Positions 11,860-58,278 of a stretch of DNA of 64,000 nt are shown piece after piece (within the stretch, counting starts at the first letter, position 1; each line of letters begins with the position of its first letter). The translations under genes were made by a program, and so were the position numbers. Source of the stretch: Pseudomonas xantholysinigenes (GTDB lineage Bacteria; Pseudomonadota; Gammaproteobacteria; Pseudomonadales; Pseudomonadaceae); NCBI RefSeq assembly GCF_014268885.2, contig NZ_CP077095.1:2361501-2425500 (forward strand). Direction: 5' to 3'. The notes beneath the pieces were generated by a model. The model was not told the origin of the DNA. It saw nothing but the letters and a program-made list of their open reading frames with translations, and ran no database searches.

Positions 11860-12941
11860 ACGGGCGCCTGCTGGCCGCCGGGTTGCTGTGCCTGGGCCTG
11901 CTGCAGGGCTGCGCCGGCCGGCGCGAGGCGGCGCAGGAGGAGACCGACCCGGCCAAGGTTCGCGCCCAGCTCATGCGCCTGCTGCCGGCCCAGGCCAAGG
12001 ACCGCCAGGGCTGGGCCGAGGATATCCAGGTGGCGTTCCAGGCCCAGGGCCTCGCCCCGAGCAAGCGCAACCTGTGTGCGGTGCTGGCGGTGACCGAGCA
12101 GGAGTCGACCTTCAATGCCGATCCCCAGGTGCCCAACCTGGGGCGCATTGCCCGTGAGGAAATCGACCGCCGCGCGGCGCGGCTGCATATTCCCGGATTG
12201 CTGGTCGATGGCGCCCTGCGCACGCCGTCGGCCAATGGCCAGAGCTATCAGCAGCGGCTGCTGGCCGTGCGCAGCGAGAAGCAGCTGAGCGCGCTGTACG
12301 ATGAAGTCATCGACCGCCTGCCCTTGGGCCGCACCCTGCTGGGTGGGCTCAACCCGGTGCACACCGGTGGGCCGATGCAGGTTAGCGTCGACTTTGCCGA
12401 GCAGCATGCCAAGGGCTATCCCTATGCGCACCAGGGCAGCATTCGCCAGGAGGTTTTCAGTCGCCGTGGCGGCATGTACTTCGGCATCGCCCACCTCTTG
12501 GGCTATCCCACCCATTACGACCGCCAGCTGTATCGCTTCGCCGACTTCAATGCCGGGTGGTATGCCAGCCGCAACGCCGCGTTCCAGGCGGCGCTGAGCC
12601 GGGTGACCGGTGCGTCGTTGGCTCTTGATGGCGACCTGATCGCGCCGGGGGCGATCCTGCCGGGCAGCACCGAGCGGGCCGCGCGTACGTTGGGACGGCA
12701 GTTGGGGCTGCGCAATCCGCAGATTCGCGCACAGTTGGAAAAGGAGGGCAGCCTGGCGCTGGAGGAGACAGCGCTGTATCGCGGCGTGTTCGCCCTGGCC
12801 GAGGCCAAGGCCGGCAAGGCGCTGCCGCGCGCGGTACTGCCGGGGATCGAGCTGAAGAGCCCGAAGATCACGCGCAAACTGACCACGGCGTGGTTCGCTG
12901 GCAGGGTGGATGAGCGCTACCAGCGCTGCATGAAGCGGTGA
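11856..12941 (+). CDS. DUF1615-type lipoprotein, probable CTG start
   Basis: About 361 residues, unknown function. If translation starts at CTG 11856, the N-terminus reads (M)NGRLLAAGLLCLGLLQGC, a textbook lipoprotein signal with a charged start, hydrophobic stretch and LLQG-C lipobox. The next usable start, TTG 11883, would leave too short a signal. A GGGG element lies about 7 nt before the CTG, and CTGA overlaps the TGA of the upstream gene, a coupling arrangement. The mature protein contains LCAVLAVTEQESTFNADPQVPNLG, reminiscent of lytic-transglycosylase-like folds, then LNPVHTGGPMQVSVDFAE and GGMYFGIAHLLGYPTHYD, which I associate with DUF1615. It is likely anchored to the outer membrane. 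No ATG or GTG lies in frame close upstream. Confidence 0.75.
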   Translation: MNGRLLAAGLLCLGLLQGCAGRREAAQEETDPAKVRAQLMRLLPAQAKDRQGWAEDIQVAFQAQGLAPSKRNLCAVLAVTEQESTFNADPQVPNLGRIAREEIDRRAARLHIPGLLVDGALRTPSANGQSYQQRLLAVRSEKQLSALYDEVIDRLPLGRTLLGGLNPVHTGGPMQVSVDFAEQHAKGYPYAHQGSIRQEVFSRRGGMYFGIAHLLGYPTHYDRQLYRFADFNAGWYASRNAAFQAALSRVTGASLALDGDLIAPGAILPGSTERAARTLGRQLGLRNPQIRAQLEKEGSLALEETALYRGVFALAEAKAGKALPRAVLPGIELKSPKITRKLTTAWFAGRVDERYQRCMKR

Positions 12942-12983
12942 GCGGCATGCTGGCGTGGCGCATGCCCTGAGGTCGGCGCGCTC

Positions 12984-13072
12984 CCTGTGGGAGCGGCTTC
13001 AGCCGCGAACACCGGCGTAGCCGGTGCCAGGCACCGCGTCGCTTGCTTCGCGGGTAAACCCGCTCCCACAGG
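12984..13072. repeat. REP pair, copy 1 (P. putida-type)
   Basis: Two convergent REP elements (CCTGTGGGAGCGGCTTCAGC and the opposing GGGTAAACCCGCTCCCACAGG) with a central ACCGGCGTAGCCGGT palindrome. The right-hand element closely matches the abundant P. putida REP as I remember it. It sits between two genes that converge, a typical REP location. Confidence 0.9.
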
Positions 13073-13102
13073 TGTAGTGCATGGCTTGAGGTCGGGGCGA
13101 TC

Positions 13103-13191
13103 CCTGTGGGAGCGGCTTCAGCCGCGAACACCGGCGCAGCCGGTGCCAGGTACCGTATCGCCTGCTTCGCGGGCAAGCCCGCTCCCACAGG
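13103..13191. repeat. REP pair, copy 2, direct duplication of copy 1
   Basis: Same structure as the unit at 12984-13072, with a period of 119 bp and a handful of substitutions (for example TAAACC to CAAGCC, which preserves pairing). A third, degraded copy of the spacer follows at about 13198-13230. The pair separates the DUF1615 gene from fpvF. Confidence 0.9.
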
Positions 13192-13264
13192 TGTAGCGCA
13201 TGGCCTGAGGCCCGCTCTGTTCCTGTAGCAGCCAGTCTTGCTGGCGAACGGGCCGCAAAGCGGC

Positions 13265-14134
13265 TCAGCCCTGGCTGAGGGCCTGGATCACCTGCTCGAC
13301 ACTGGCCTTGAGCCCGGCCACGGTATCCTCCGGGTCGCTCTCCACCACCAACAGTCTCGCCCCCGCCGCGGCGATCACCTCGGTGACCTTGGCTGGCGGC
13401 TGGCGGTGGTGCAGCACCAACGCCACGTCCTGCCCCTTGAGGTTGTCAGCCAACGCCTTGAGCGCGGCCTCGTCCCACTGATCATCGCTCGGCAGCGGCT
13501 GCTCGACCACGTCCAGGTTGAGCCCACTGGCCAGGTAGCCCAGGCGCTCGGACAGGCTCACCACGCTGAGGTTGTCGACCTCGGCCAGCCGGCCCTGGCT
13601 GCTGGCGGTCAGTTCCAGCATCTGCCGCTTGAGCGCGGCCAGGTTGGCCTGGATCCTGGCCTTGTCCTGCGGCGCCAGGCGCTCGAGGTCGTTGGCCACT
13701 ACATCGGCCATGCGCCCGAGGTTGCTCGGGTTGAGCCAGGGGTAGCTGGCAAAGGCTTCGTCACCCTTGACCGCGATGCCCGGCAGGGCACCGTCCACCG
13801 GTCGCGCCGCGTCGATCTCGACGATGCGGATATTGCTGCGTCGGGCCATGGGGTACAGCGGGTCGTCGCGCCAGATCGAGCGCACGCCGATCACCGCGTC
13901 GGCCCGTTGCGCGACCTTGTGCAGGCTGGCGCCACCACGGCCACTGAAATACGACGGCTGGCGGCTGGCCGGCAGGTTGGCCGGGGCGGCGCGCTCGAGC
14001 TGCACCGAGGTGCCGGCGAGCAGGGCGCTGGCCAGGCTGTGGGTCACCGGCAGGGTGGTCAGCACTTGGGTGGCGTTGGCCAGCAGTGGCAAGCCGGCCA
14101 GGGCCAGGGCGAAGGTGAGCTTTTTCAGGGTCAT
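13265..14134 (-). CDS. fpvF: Periplasmic binding protein of the pyoverdine iron-release ABC system
   Basis: A 289-residue secreted protein (MTLKKLTFALALAGLPLLANA signal) of the ZnuA/TroA-like cluster. It is divergent in the metal site: TLPVTHSLASALLAG near the N-terminus and LVLHHRQPPAKV in the C-terminal lobe. In P. aeruginosa, FpvF and FpvC form a periplasmic complex that binds ferri-pyoverdine or released iron. This is the last gene of the eight-gene operon; its ATG overlaps the stop of the permease gene (ATGA). A longer open frame runs upstream into the permease gene, but that part is out-of-frame read-through. Naming follows conserved gene order (G-H-J-K-C-D-E-F). Confidence 0.85.
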   Translation of the reverse strand: MTLKKLTFALALAGLPLLANATQVLTTLPVTHSLASALLAGTSVQLERAAPANLPASRQPSYFSGRGGASLHKVAQRADAVIGVRSIWRDDPLYPMARRSNIRIVEIDAARPVDGALPGIAVKGDEAFASYPWLNPSNLGRMADVVANDLERLAPQDKARIQANLAALKRQMLELTASSQGRLAEVDNLSVVSLSERLGYLASGLNLDVVEQPLPSDDQWDEAALKALADNLKGQDVALVLHHRQPPAKVTEVIAAAGARLLVVESDPEDTVAGLKASVEQVIQALSQG

Positions 14135-15030
14135 GCCGGGTTTCCTTGCAGGCGGGGGACGAGGGCACGGGCCAGGGCGGCGAGGGCGAAGCAGATCCCG
14201 GCGACCAGGATGATCGCCGCGCCCGAGGGCACCGGCAGGTCGAAGACGATCGGCAACAGGATGCCGAGCAAGGTGCTCAGGGTAGCGATCAGCACCGAGA
14301 CGAAGAAGAACCCCTTGAGCGACTGGCTGACCAGGCGCGCGGCCGCTGCCGGAATTACCAGCAGGGCGCCGACCAGGATCGCGCCGATCACCTTCACCGA
14401 GGCCACGGTGACCAGGGTCACCAGCACCACGAACAGGTAGTCCAGGGTCTTCACCGCCACCCCGCGCACTGCCGCCAGTTGCGGATTGAAGCTGGCGAGC
14501 ATGATGCGGTTGTACAGCGGCAGCGCCAGGGCCAGCACCAGCACCGCGACGATGCCCAGCACCAGCAGGTCCTGGGCGCTGACGGTGAGCACCGAGCCGA
14601 ACAGCACGTTCTCGAGGATGTGCACGTTGATCTTGCCGGCCAGCATCAGCAGCAGGCTCGCCCCCAGCGCCAGCGACACCGAAAGGAACACGCCGATCAG
14701 GGTGTCCGGCGACAGGCCGGTACGGTTGCGCAGGAAATTGAGCAGGATGCCGAACAGCAGGCAGTAGCCGAACAGGCTGCCATAGGGGCCGGTGTAGGGT
14801 TCGCCGAGCAGGATGCCGATGGCCACGCCGGTCAGCGCGGCATGGCCGACCGCCTCGGAGAAGAAGGCAAAGCGCTTGACCACCACCAGGGTGCCCAGGC
14901 CGCCCAGCACCGGGCCGATCATCAGCCCGGCGAGCAGGGCGTTGACCACGAAACCGTAGGCCAGGGCCTCCGGCAGAAAGCCTGCATTGGCCCATTCCTG
15001 GACCAGTTGGCGGAAGGATTCGAAACTCAT
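14131..15030 (-). CDS. fpvE: ABC transporter permease of the pyoverdine iron-release system
   Basis: Inner-membrane permease of 299 residues in the ZnuB/MntB (ABC-3) family. It has about eight hydrophobic helices and the family signatures FAFFSEAVGHAALTGVAIG and LKVIGAILVGALL-like (VKVIGAILVGALLVIPAAAARL). It forms the membrane channel with the FpvD ATPase and, by analogy with P. aeruginosa, imports iron after reduction and release from pyoverdine. It overlaps both neighbours by 1-4 bases (TGATG with fpvD, ATGA with fpvF), indicating translational coupling. Confidence 0.88.
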   Translation of the reverse strand: MSFESFRQLVQEWANAGFLPEALAYGFVVNALLAGLMIGPVLGGLGTLVVVKRFAFFSEAVGHAALTGVAIGILLGEPYTGPYGSLFGYCLLFGILLNFLRNRTGLSPDTLIGVFLSVSLALGASLLLMLAGKINVHILENVLFGSVLTVSAQDLLVLGIVAVLVLALALPLYNRIMLASFNPQLAAVRGVAVKTLDYLFVVLVTLVTVASVKVIGAILVGALLVIPAAAARLVSQSLKGFFFVSVLIATLSTLLGILLPIVFDLPVPSGAAIILVAGICFALAALARALVPRLQGNPA

Positions 15031-15776
15031 CAGGCAAGGCTCTCGCTGCGCGGGTGGACGGAGAACAGCCCGAGCAGGCGCTCGGGGGTCAGGGCCTGGG
15101 CGGGCGGGGCGTCGAACAGTACCTGGCGGCTCAGCCCGGTGACCCGGTCGGCCAGGCGCAGCACCGCTTCAAGATCGTGCTCGATCCACAGCACGGTGGT
15201 GCCGGCCTGGCGCCAGCCGTGCAGCAGCTGTTCGAACACTTGGATGCCGGCTTCGTCCAGGGCCGACATCGGCTCGTCGAGCACCAGCAGCTGCGGCTCG
15301 GGGATCAGGCCCTGGGCCAGCAGCACTCGTTGGCGCTCGCCGCCGGACAGCGCGCCCATGCGCCGCTTGCGCTTGTCGAGCATGCCCACCCGCGCCAGCG
15401 CCGCATCGATCGCCGGGCGCACGTTGCGCGACAGGCCGAGGAACGCCGGGCGGCGCTGGCACATGGCAGCCATGAAGTCGTCCACGGTCATGGGCAGGCC
15501 ACGGTCGAACTCCAGGGCCTGGGGCACGTAGCCGATCACCTCGCGCGCGCTTGGCCAGTGCAGGGTCAGCTGGCCCTGGTGGGGCATCTGCCCGAGCAGG
15601 GTCTTGATCAGCGAGCTCTTGCCGCCGCCGTTGGGGCCGACGATGGCGTGCACGCTGCCGGGGGCGACACTGAAACGCACGTTCTCGAGAATGCGCGTGC
15701 GGCCGAGGGTGAGGTCGATGCCGTCGAAGTCGATGCGCGGCCCGCAGGCGGCGGTGAGATTGGCGGCGGCGGTCAC
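15030..15776 (-). CDS. fpvD: ABC transporter ATP-binding protein of the pyoverdine iron-release system
   Basis: A 248-residue nucleotide-binding subunit. It has Walker A VGPNGGGKSSLIK, a Q-loop around GYVPQALEFDRG, the ABC signature LSGGERQRVLLAQ, Walker B LLVLDEPMSALD, and a switch His in WIEHDLEAVL. It belongs to the ZnuC/MntA metal-uptake branch and powers the FpvE permease. It overlaps fpvC by ATGA. A zinc or manganese role would be the default reading from the protein alone; the surrounding fpvG-K genes and the adjacent pyoverdine NRPSs point to iron. Confidence 0.88.
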   Translation of the reverse strand: MTAAANLTAACGPRIDFDGIDLTLGRTRILENVRFSVAPGSVHAIVGPNGGGKSSLIKTLLGQMPHQGQLTLHWPSAREVIGYVPQALEFDRGLPMTVDDFMAAMCQRRPAFLGLSRNVRPAIDAALARVGMLDKRKRRMGALSGGERQRVLLAQGLIPEPQLLVLDEPMSALDEAGIQVFEQLLHGWRQAGTTVLWIEHDLEAVLRLADRVTGLSRQVLFDAPPAQALTPERLLGLFSVHPRSESLA

Positions 15777-16681
15777 GCGCGGTTCTCCTGGATGGCGCGG
15801 ACCACGGTGTCGAGGTTGCGCTTCATTTCCACCTCGTATTTTTCCTTGGTGTATTCGCCATAGGAGATATGCGTCAGCGGGTAGATACGCACGCCGGATT
15901 CGCGGTGGATGGTGTCGACGTAGGCTGAGGGGAAGTCCATTTCCGAGAAGATCACCTTCACATCCAGGGCCTTGAGCTGGTCGATGGTCTTCTTCAGTTG
16001 CGCCGGGCTCGGCTCGATGCCGTGGGCCGGCTCGACTACCGCGGTAACTTCCAGGCCGAAGTCGCGCACCAGGTAGTCGTAGGCGGCGTGGATGGTGGCC
16101 ACGCGGAAGGTGGCGTCCGGCGCCTGGGTAACCTTGGCCAATGCCTCGGCGCGCAGCGCGCGCAGGCGCTTGGCGTAGGCGCGGGCGTTCTGCTGGTAGA
16201 GCTTGGCGTTGTCCGGATCGAGCTTGCCCAGTTCGCGGGCGATGTTGTTGACCTGGGCGATGGTCGCGCTGATCGACAGGAAGGTGTGCGGGTTGACCAC
16301 CTTGCCGGCGCCGCGGGCGGCGATGCCGGTGGCGGCCAGCAGCGGCACGTTGGCATTGGACTCGATGGTCTTGATCTCGGGCTTTTCGCTGGCGGCGATC
16401 ATGCGGTCGGCGAAGTCGTCGTGGCCGACGCCGTTGAGCACGATCACATCCAGCGTGCCGATACGCTTGATGTCTTCGGCGCGCGGCTCGTAGGCGTGCG
16501 GGTTGAAGCCGGCCGGAATCAACGGCACCACCTCGGCCTTGTCGCCGACGATGTTGCTCACGTAGCTGTAGTAGGGGTGCAGGGTGATGCCGATGCGCAG
16601 CGGTTTGCCGTCGCCGGCGAACGTCAGGGCGGGCAGGGTGCAGGCCAGAAGCAGCGCCAGGGCGCGGGCGAAGCGGAGCAT
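15773..16681 (-). CDS. fpvC: Periplasmic binding protein, ZnuA-like, of the pyoverdine iron-release system
   Basis: A 302-residue exported protein (signal MLRFARALALLLACTLPALTFAG). It is a canonical cluster-9 metal-binding protein with candidate ligand motifs TLHPYYSYV, FNPHAYEP, VVNPHTFLS, TIHAAYDYL and EPAHGIEPSP. In P. aeruginosa FpvC acts as a periplasmic chaperone for ferrous iron or ferri-pyoverdine next to the FpvG reductase. It is followed by fpvD with a 4-base overlap and preceded by fpvK after 10 bp. Confidence 0.88.
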   Translation of the reverse strand: MLRFARALALLLACTLPALTFAGDGKPLRIGITLHPYYSYVSNIVGDKAEVVPLIPAGFNPHAYEPRAEDIKRIGTLDVIVLNGVGHDDFADRMIAASEKPEIKTIESNANVPLLAATGIAARGAGKVVNPHTFLSISATIAQVNNIARELGKLDPDNAKLYQQNARAYAKRLRALRAEALAKVTQAPDATFRVATIHAAYDYLVRDFGLEVTAVVEPAHGIEPSPAQLKKTIDQLKALDVKVIFSEMDFPSAYVDTIHRESGVRIYPLTHISYGEYTKEKYEVEMKRNLDTVVRAIQENRA

Positions 16682-16691
16682 GGGCGGATCC

Positions 16692-17261
16692 TTAATGACG
16701 GTGTTGGCGGGTGACCCCGGCGTCGTAGTGGGTGACGATCTGCTGCCAGCCGGCGGCGATCAGCGTGTCGTTGTCGAGCGCGTCCGGCGCCATCGCGGCG
16801 CTGTCGCGGCGCAGCCAGATATCGGCCTGGGCATCGGCGGCGACTGGCACGATCACCAGGAAGCTGCCGGCCACCTGCGGATCCTGGGTGCGCCCCAGGT
16901 AGGCCCCGTTCTCGAGCCGCGACCACTGGTGGCCGCCGCGACTTTGGCTGCTGGCATCGGCGACGAAGGGCGGCAGGCCTTCTTCGGCCAGGGCCTGAGC
17001 ATCGGGTGCTTCACCGCTCTCTTCACGCAGGGCGCGGATTTCGTCGGCGGCCACCCACAGGTCGGTATGAATGCCTTGCTCGGCGCCGTTGAGGTCACGC
17101 CGGGCGTCCAATTGGTGGGCGGCGATGCTCACCTCGTCCTGGCGCTCGCCGCGCAGGGCCACCACGCCAGCCGCCAGCAGCACGATCAGCGCGGCGGCCA
17201 GCAACACATAGAGGGTTTCATGCCCGGCGCCGGCCGGGCGCACGACCTGGGCGCGGCTCAT
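16692..17261 (-). CDS. fpvK: Inner-membrane-anchored accessory protein FpvK
   Basis: A 189-residue protein with one N-terminal transmembrane helix (ETLYVLLAAALIVLLAAGVVAL) and a periplasmic domain rich in charged residues (HQLDARRDLNGAEQG... WSRLENGAYLGRTQDPQVAG). It has no recognised catalytic motif. The C-terminus ends in HRH, a possible metal ligand. Identification as FpvK rests on position between FpvJ and FpvC. In P. aeruginosa it assists FpvG-dependent iron reduction; the exact role is unclear. ATGA overlap with fpvJ. Confidence 0.78.
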   Translation of the reverse strand: MSRAQVVRPAGAGHETLYVLLAAALIVLLAAGVVALRGERQDEVSIAAHQLDARRDLNGAEQGIHTDLWVAADEIRALREESGEAPDAQALAEEGLPPFVADASSQSRGGHQWSRLENGAYLGRTQDPQVAGSFLVIVPVAADAQADIWLRRDSAAMAPDALDNDTLIAAGWQQIVTHYDAGVTRQHRH

Positions 17262-17575
17262 GGCGCACCGATGTCGGCGTGGTCGACTTCCACCACGTGG
17301 CCGGGGCCGGCGTCGAACAGCACGTAGAACTCGCCATCCGGTCGCTTGAAGGTCAGGGTCGAATCGTCGCCGAGCTTGCTCGCCACCAGCACCTGCTCGT
17401 CGTAGCCGATCACGTCCAGGGTCACCCCCGGCGCGCCGCTGCCGTCGGAAAAGCCACCCTTGCAGGTGATCTGCTCGCCGCTCTCGGTGCATTCGCACAT
17501 CGGGTTGTGCGCCAGCGCCGGGGTGGCGGCCAGGGCCAAGAGGGGCAGGGCGAGCCTGCGCATCAGTTGCTTCAT
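17258..17575 (-). CDS. fpvJ: Small periplasmic protein FpvJ
   Basis: A 105-residue exported protein (MKQLMRRLALPLLALAATPALA signal). The mature part starts HNPMCECTESGEQITCKGGF, with three cysteines and a His-Met that could bind a metal, then an all-beta domain (LDVIGYDEQVLVASKLGDDS ... GHVVEVDH). It overlaps fpvH and fpvK by four bases each. Its place in the conserved operon identifies it as FpvJ, which promotes activity or stability of the FpvG reductase in P. aeruginosa. Confidence 0.78.
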   Translation of the reverse strand: MKQLMRRLALPLLALAATPALAHNPMCECTESGEQITCKGGFSDGSGAPGVTLDVIGYDEQVLVASKLGDDSTLTFKRPDGEFYVLFDAGPGHVVEVDHADIGAP

Positions 17576-18111
17576 TTCTTGCCTCCTTGTTTGGCGAGCC
17601 AGGCTGCGGTGGCCGGCGACGCCTTGGCCAGCGGCACCGAGGCCTGGTACATCTTGCCGTCCCAGCCTTCGATGGTGATCCAGATGTCGGCATCGGGCTG
17701 GGTGCGGGGGGGAATCGGCAGCAAGGTGCCCATGCGCGCGGGCGGGCCGAAGAAGATCGTGCCCGCCGCGCGCAGGCTGCGTGGCTTGCCGATGCGCAGG
17801 TAGATGGCCTTGACGCCTTCGGTGCAGGTCGGGCACAGCGCCGCGTTGAAACTCTTGAAGTGGCCGGCCGGGCCATCGGCACGGGGCGGTTCGTCGAACA
17901 GTTCGGCCAGGTCCAGGCTCCAGCGCCCGACCTGGATGCCCTGGATAGGGTTGGCACCCAGGCCGCTGTCGCCACGGAACAGGCTGGCGTCGGCGAAGTA
18001 CTTGGGCATGAAACCCAGGGGGATGAGGATCAGCAGGATATTCAGGTGGAAGCGCCATTTCAGCCACCACTGCTTGAGGCCGCCCTGCGGCACTGCACTT
18101 GCCTGGCTCAT
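17572..18111 (-). CDS. fpvH: Inner-membrane protein FpvH
   Basis: A 179-residue protein with a single transmembrane helix (KWRFHLNILLILIPLGFMPKYF) near the N-terminus and a periplasmic domain holding a CPTC pair (ALCPTCTEGVKAIYL). That pair could be redox-active or bind metal. The rest is a beta-rich domain ending in WLAKQGGKK. It lies between fpvG and fpvJ with ATGA overlaps. In P. aeruginosa FpvH cooperates with FpvG and FpvC in releasing iron from pyoverdine. Confidence 0.8.
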   Translation of the reverse strand: MSQASAVPQGGLKQWWLKWRFHLNILLILIPLGFMPKYFADASLFRGDSGLGANPIQGIQVGRWSLDLAELFDEPPRADGPAGHFKSFNAALCPTCTEGVKAIYLRIGKPRSLRAAGTIFFGPPARMGTLLPIPPRTQPDADIWITIEGWDGKMYQASVPLAKASPATAAWLAKQGGKK

Positions 18112-19310
18112 GGCTGGGCCTCCACGGGTTTTTCACTGATCGGCTGGCGTACCCGCGCCGGACGCTCGGCACGCTTGAGGGCGGCGGCGGTGGCCTGGGC
18201 GGTGCGCTTGGTCCAGATCAGCAGGCCGCTGAGCACCATCAGGGTCAGCACCAGGCCGAAGAAGAACCAGATCAGCTTGATCGCCAGGCCACCGAAGTCG
18301 CCGGTGTGCAGCGGGCGCATGGATTCGGTGACGAACTCCAGGGCCGAGCGGTCGCCGAGCAGGAACTGGCTGTCGACCGCGCGGGTGTAGGGGTTGACCT
18401 CGGCGGTCTGGAACATCAGCGGATACCAGCCGCGCCCGCCCATGCTGTAGTGGCTGTAGGCGGTGGCGGGCAACGAGATGAAACTCACGTCCAGGCCTGG
18501 GATCGTCGCGGTGGCGATCCGCGCCGCCTCGTCCAGGTCGATGCGCGGCGCCGGGCTGCCGTCTGCGGTCTGCGGCACCTGCTCGCGGGCGATCACCGGC
18601 ACGATCGGCTCGCTGGAAATGGTCACGTGGTTGTCGCCAAGGATCGCCTGGATCAGGAACCAGGTGCCGGTGATCGAGATCACCGCGATGAACCAGATCG
18701 ACCAGACCCCCGCCAGGCGATGCACGTCACCCCAGAAGATCCGCGAACCATGGCCGGTGCGCACAGGCTTGAAGAAGCCGCGCCAGAACTTTTTGTAGAC
18801 CACCAGGCCGGTGACCAGCGAGGCCAGCATCGGCAGCCCGAGCAGCGACACCAGGTACCAGCCCCAGCTGTAGCCGTTGGTGAAGGGCACCAGCCACCAG
18901 CCGTGCAGGGCGCGGGTGAAGGCCTCGAAGTTGAAGTCCGGGCTCTTGCCCTGGATCGCGCCGGTGTAGGGGTTGACGTAGAGCGTCGGGCTGGTGCCGT
19001 CGGGGTAGGTGACCTGGGCCTGCAGGGCGAAGTGCGAACCGTCGGGCTGGCTGAGTGAACTCACCGTCAGGTCCGGCTCGGCCTTGTGCATGGCATCCAG
19101 CACCTGCTGGAAGCTCAGGCGCTCGGCGTCGTCGCTGGGCTTGCTGGCACGAACATCGGCGTTGGCCAGCCAGACGATTTCCTGGCTGACCACGGCCAGC
19201 ATGCCGGTGAAGCAGACGATCAGGACGAAGAACCAGATCGGCAGGGCAAGCCAGCTGTGGACCAGGAACCACAGCTTGGACGTGGATTTCTTTTTCGGTT
19301 GTCGGGCCAT
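18108..19310 (-). CDS. fpvG: PepSY-type inner-membrane ferri-pyoverdine reductase FpvG
   Basis: First gene of the operon. It encodes 400 residues of the PepSY-associated TM family with four transmembrane helices: LVHSWLALPIWFFVLIVCFTG, YLVSLLGLPMLASLVTGLVVY, VWSIWFIAVISITGTWFLIQ and LIWFFFGLVLTLMVLSGLLIW. Conserved histidines lie at HSW in TM1 and in DVHRLAG before TM3, the likely haem or redox ligands, with two PepSY-like periplasmic regions between helices. In P. aeruginosa FpvG is the inner-membrane reductase that converts Fe3+ in pyoverdine to Fe2+ in the periplasm, allowing siderophore recycling. It is transcribed away from the NRPS genes across a 232-bp shared promoter region. Confidence 0.88.
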   Translation of the reverse strand: MARQPKKKSTSKLWFLVHSWLALPIWFFVLIVCFTGMLAVVSQEIVWLANADVRASKPSDDAERLSFQQVLDAMHKAEPDLTVSSLSQPDGSHFALQAQVTYPDGTSPTLYVNPYTGAIQGKSPDFNFEAFTRALHGWWLVPFTNGYSWGWYLVSLLGLPMLASLVTGLVVYKKFWRGFFKPVRTGHGSRIFWGDVHRLAGVWSIWFIAVISITGTWFLIQAILGDNHVTISSEPIVPVIAREQVPQTADGSPAPRIDLDEAARIATATIPGLDVSFISLPATAYSHYSMGGRGWYPLMFQTAEVNPYTRAVDSQFLLGDRSALEFVTESMRPLHTGDFGGLAIKLIWFFFGLVLTLMVLSGLLIWTKRTAQATAAALKRAERPARVRQPISEKPVEAQP

Positions 19311-19377
19311 CAGTCGGTCTTCTGCGGGAAAAGTGCGGTCGAGTCTCGGCTCAACCTCGAGGGCTGCACTTAATAGG

Positions 19378-19396
19378 ACGAATGAGAATCAGAAAC
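19378..19396. promoter_or_regulatory. Candidate Fur box in the fpvG-NRPS divergent region
   Basis: AATGAGAATCAG within this segment matches the core of the 19-bp Fur consensus (about 12 of 19 positions by eye). It lies 68-86 bp upstream of fpvG, where it could repress the minus-strand operon under iron-replete conditions. The match is moderate and was judged by eye. Confidence 0.4.
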
Positions 19397-19464
19397 CAGC
19401 GCGATTAAATGAAAGCAAATGTTTCAGGATTTGCCGTGCTCTGCGCAAACCCCTGGCTTGCCGG

Positions 19465-19488
19465 TAATTTTTCCGCCGTTTTATCCGT
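19465..19488 (+). promoter_or_regulatory. Candidate PvdS-dependent (iron-starvation sigma) promoter for the NRPS operon
   Basis: TAATT at 19465-19469, a 16-nt spacer, then CGT at 19486-19488. The PvdS promoter consensus is TAAAT-N16/17-CGT, so only one base of the upstream element differs. The CGT lies 54 bp before the ATG of the first NRPS gene, a sensible distance, and the orientation matches. This would tie all three synthetases to iron limitation. Confidence 0.65.
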
Positions 19489-19542
19489 TTCGTAGGGATA
19501 GCCGGGCCCCGCCCGATACCTCACTCGTACGGAAGCAATCTG

Positions 19543-38145
<18,603 letters not shown>

Positions 38146-38157
38146 TGAGGACACGGC

Positions 38158-58223
<20,066 letters not shown>

Positions 58224-58278
58224 ATTTTCCTTCTTCTGACAGGCCGGACGCGGGTGCGTCCGGCCCAGGAACCGAGTC

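Noticed and set aside
13265..15037. A 590-residue single gene covering fpvF and fpvE
   Set aside because: The upstream part is an out-of-frame reading of the permease; the real binding-protein gene starts at 14134 with a signal peptide.
14131..16681. Zinc or manganese uptake system (znuABC) annotation
   Set aside because: The proteins belong to that superfamily, but two binding proteins and the preceding fpvG-H-J-K genes give the pyoverdine iron-release gene order.
19406..19433. TAAAT at 19406 as the -35 element of a PvdS promoter
   Set aside because: The next CGT is 24 nt downstream, outside the 16-17 nt spacing; the TAATT-N16-CGT at 19465 fits better.
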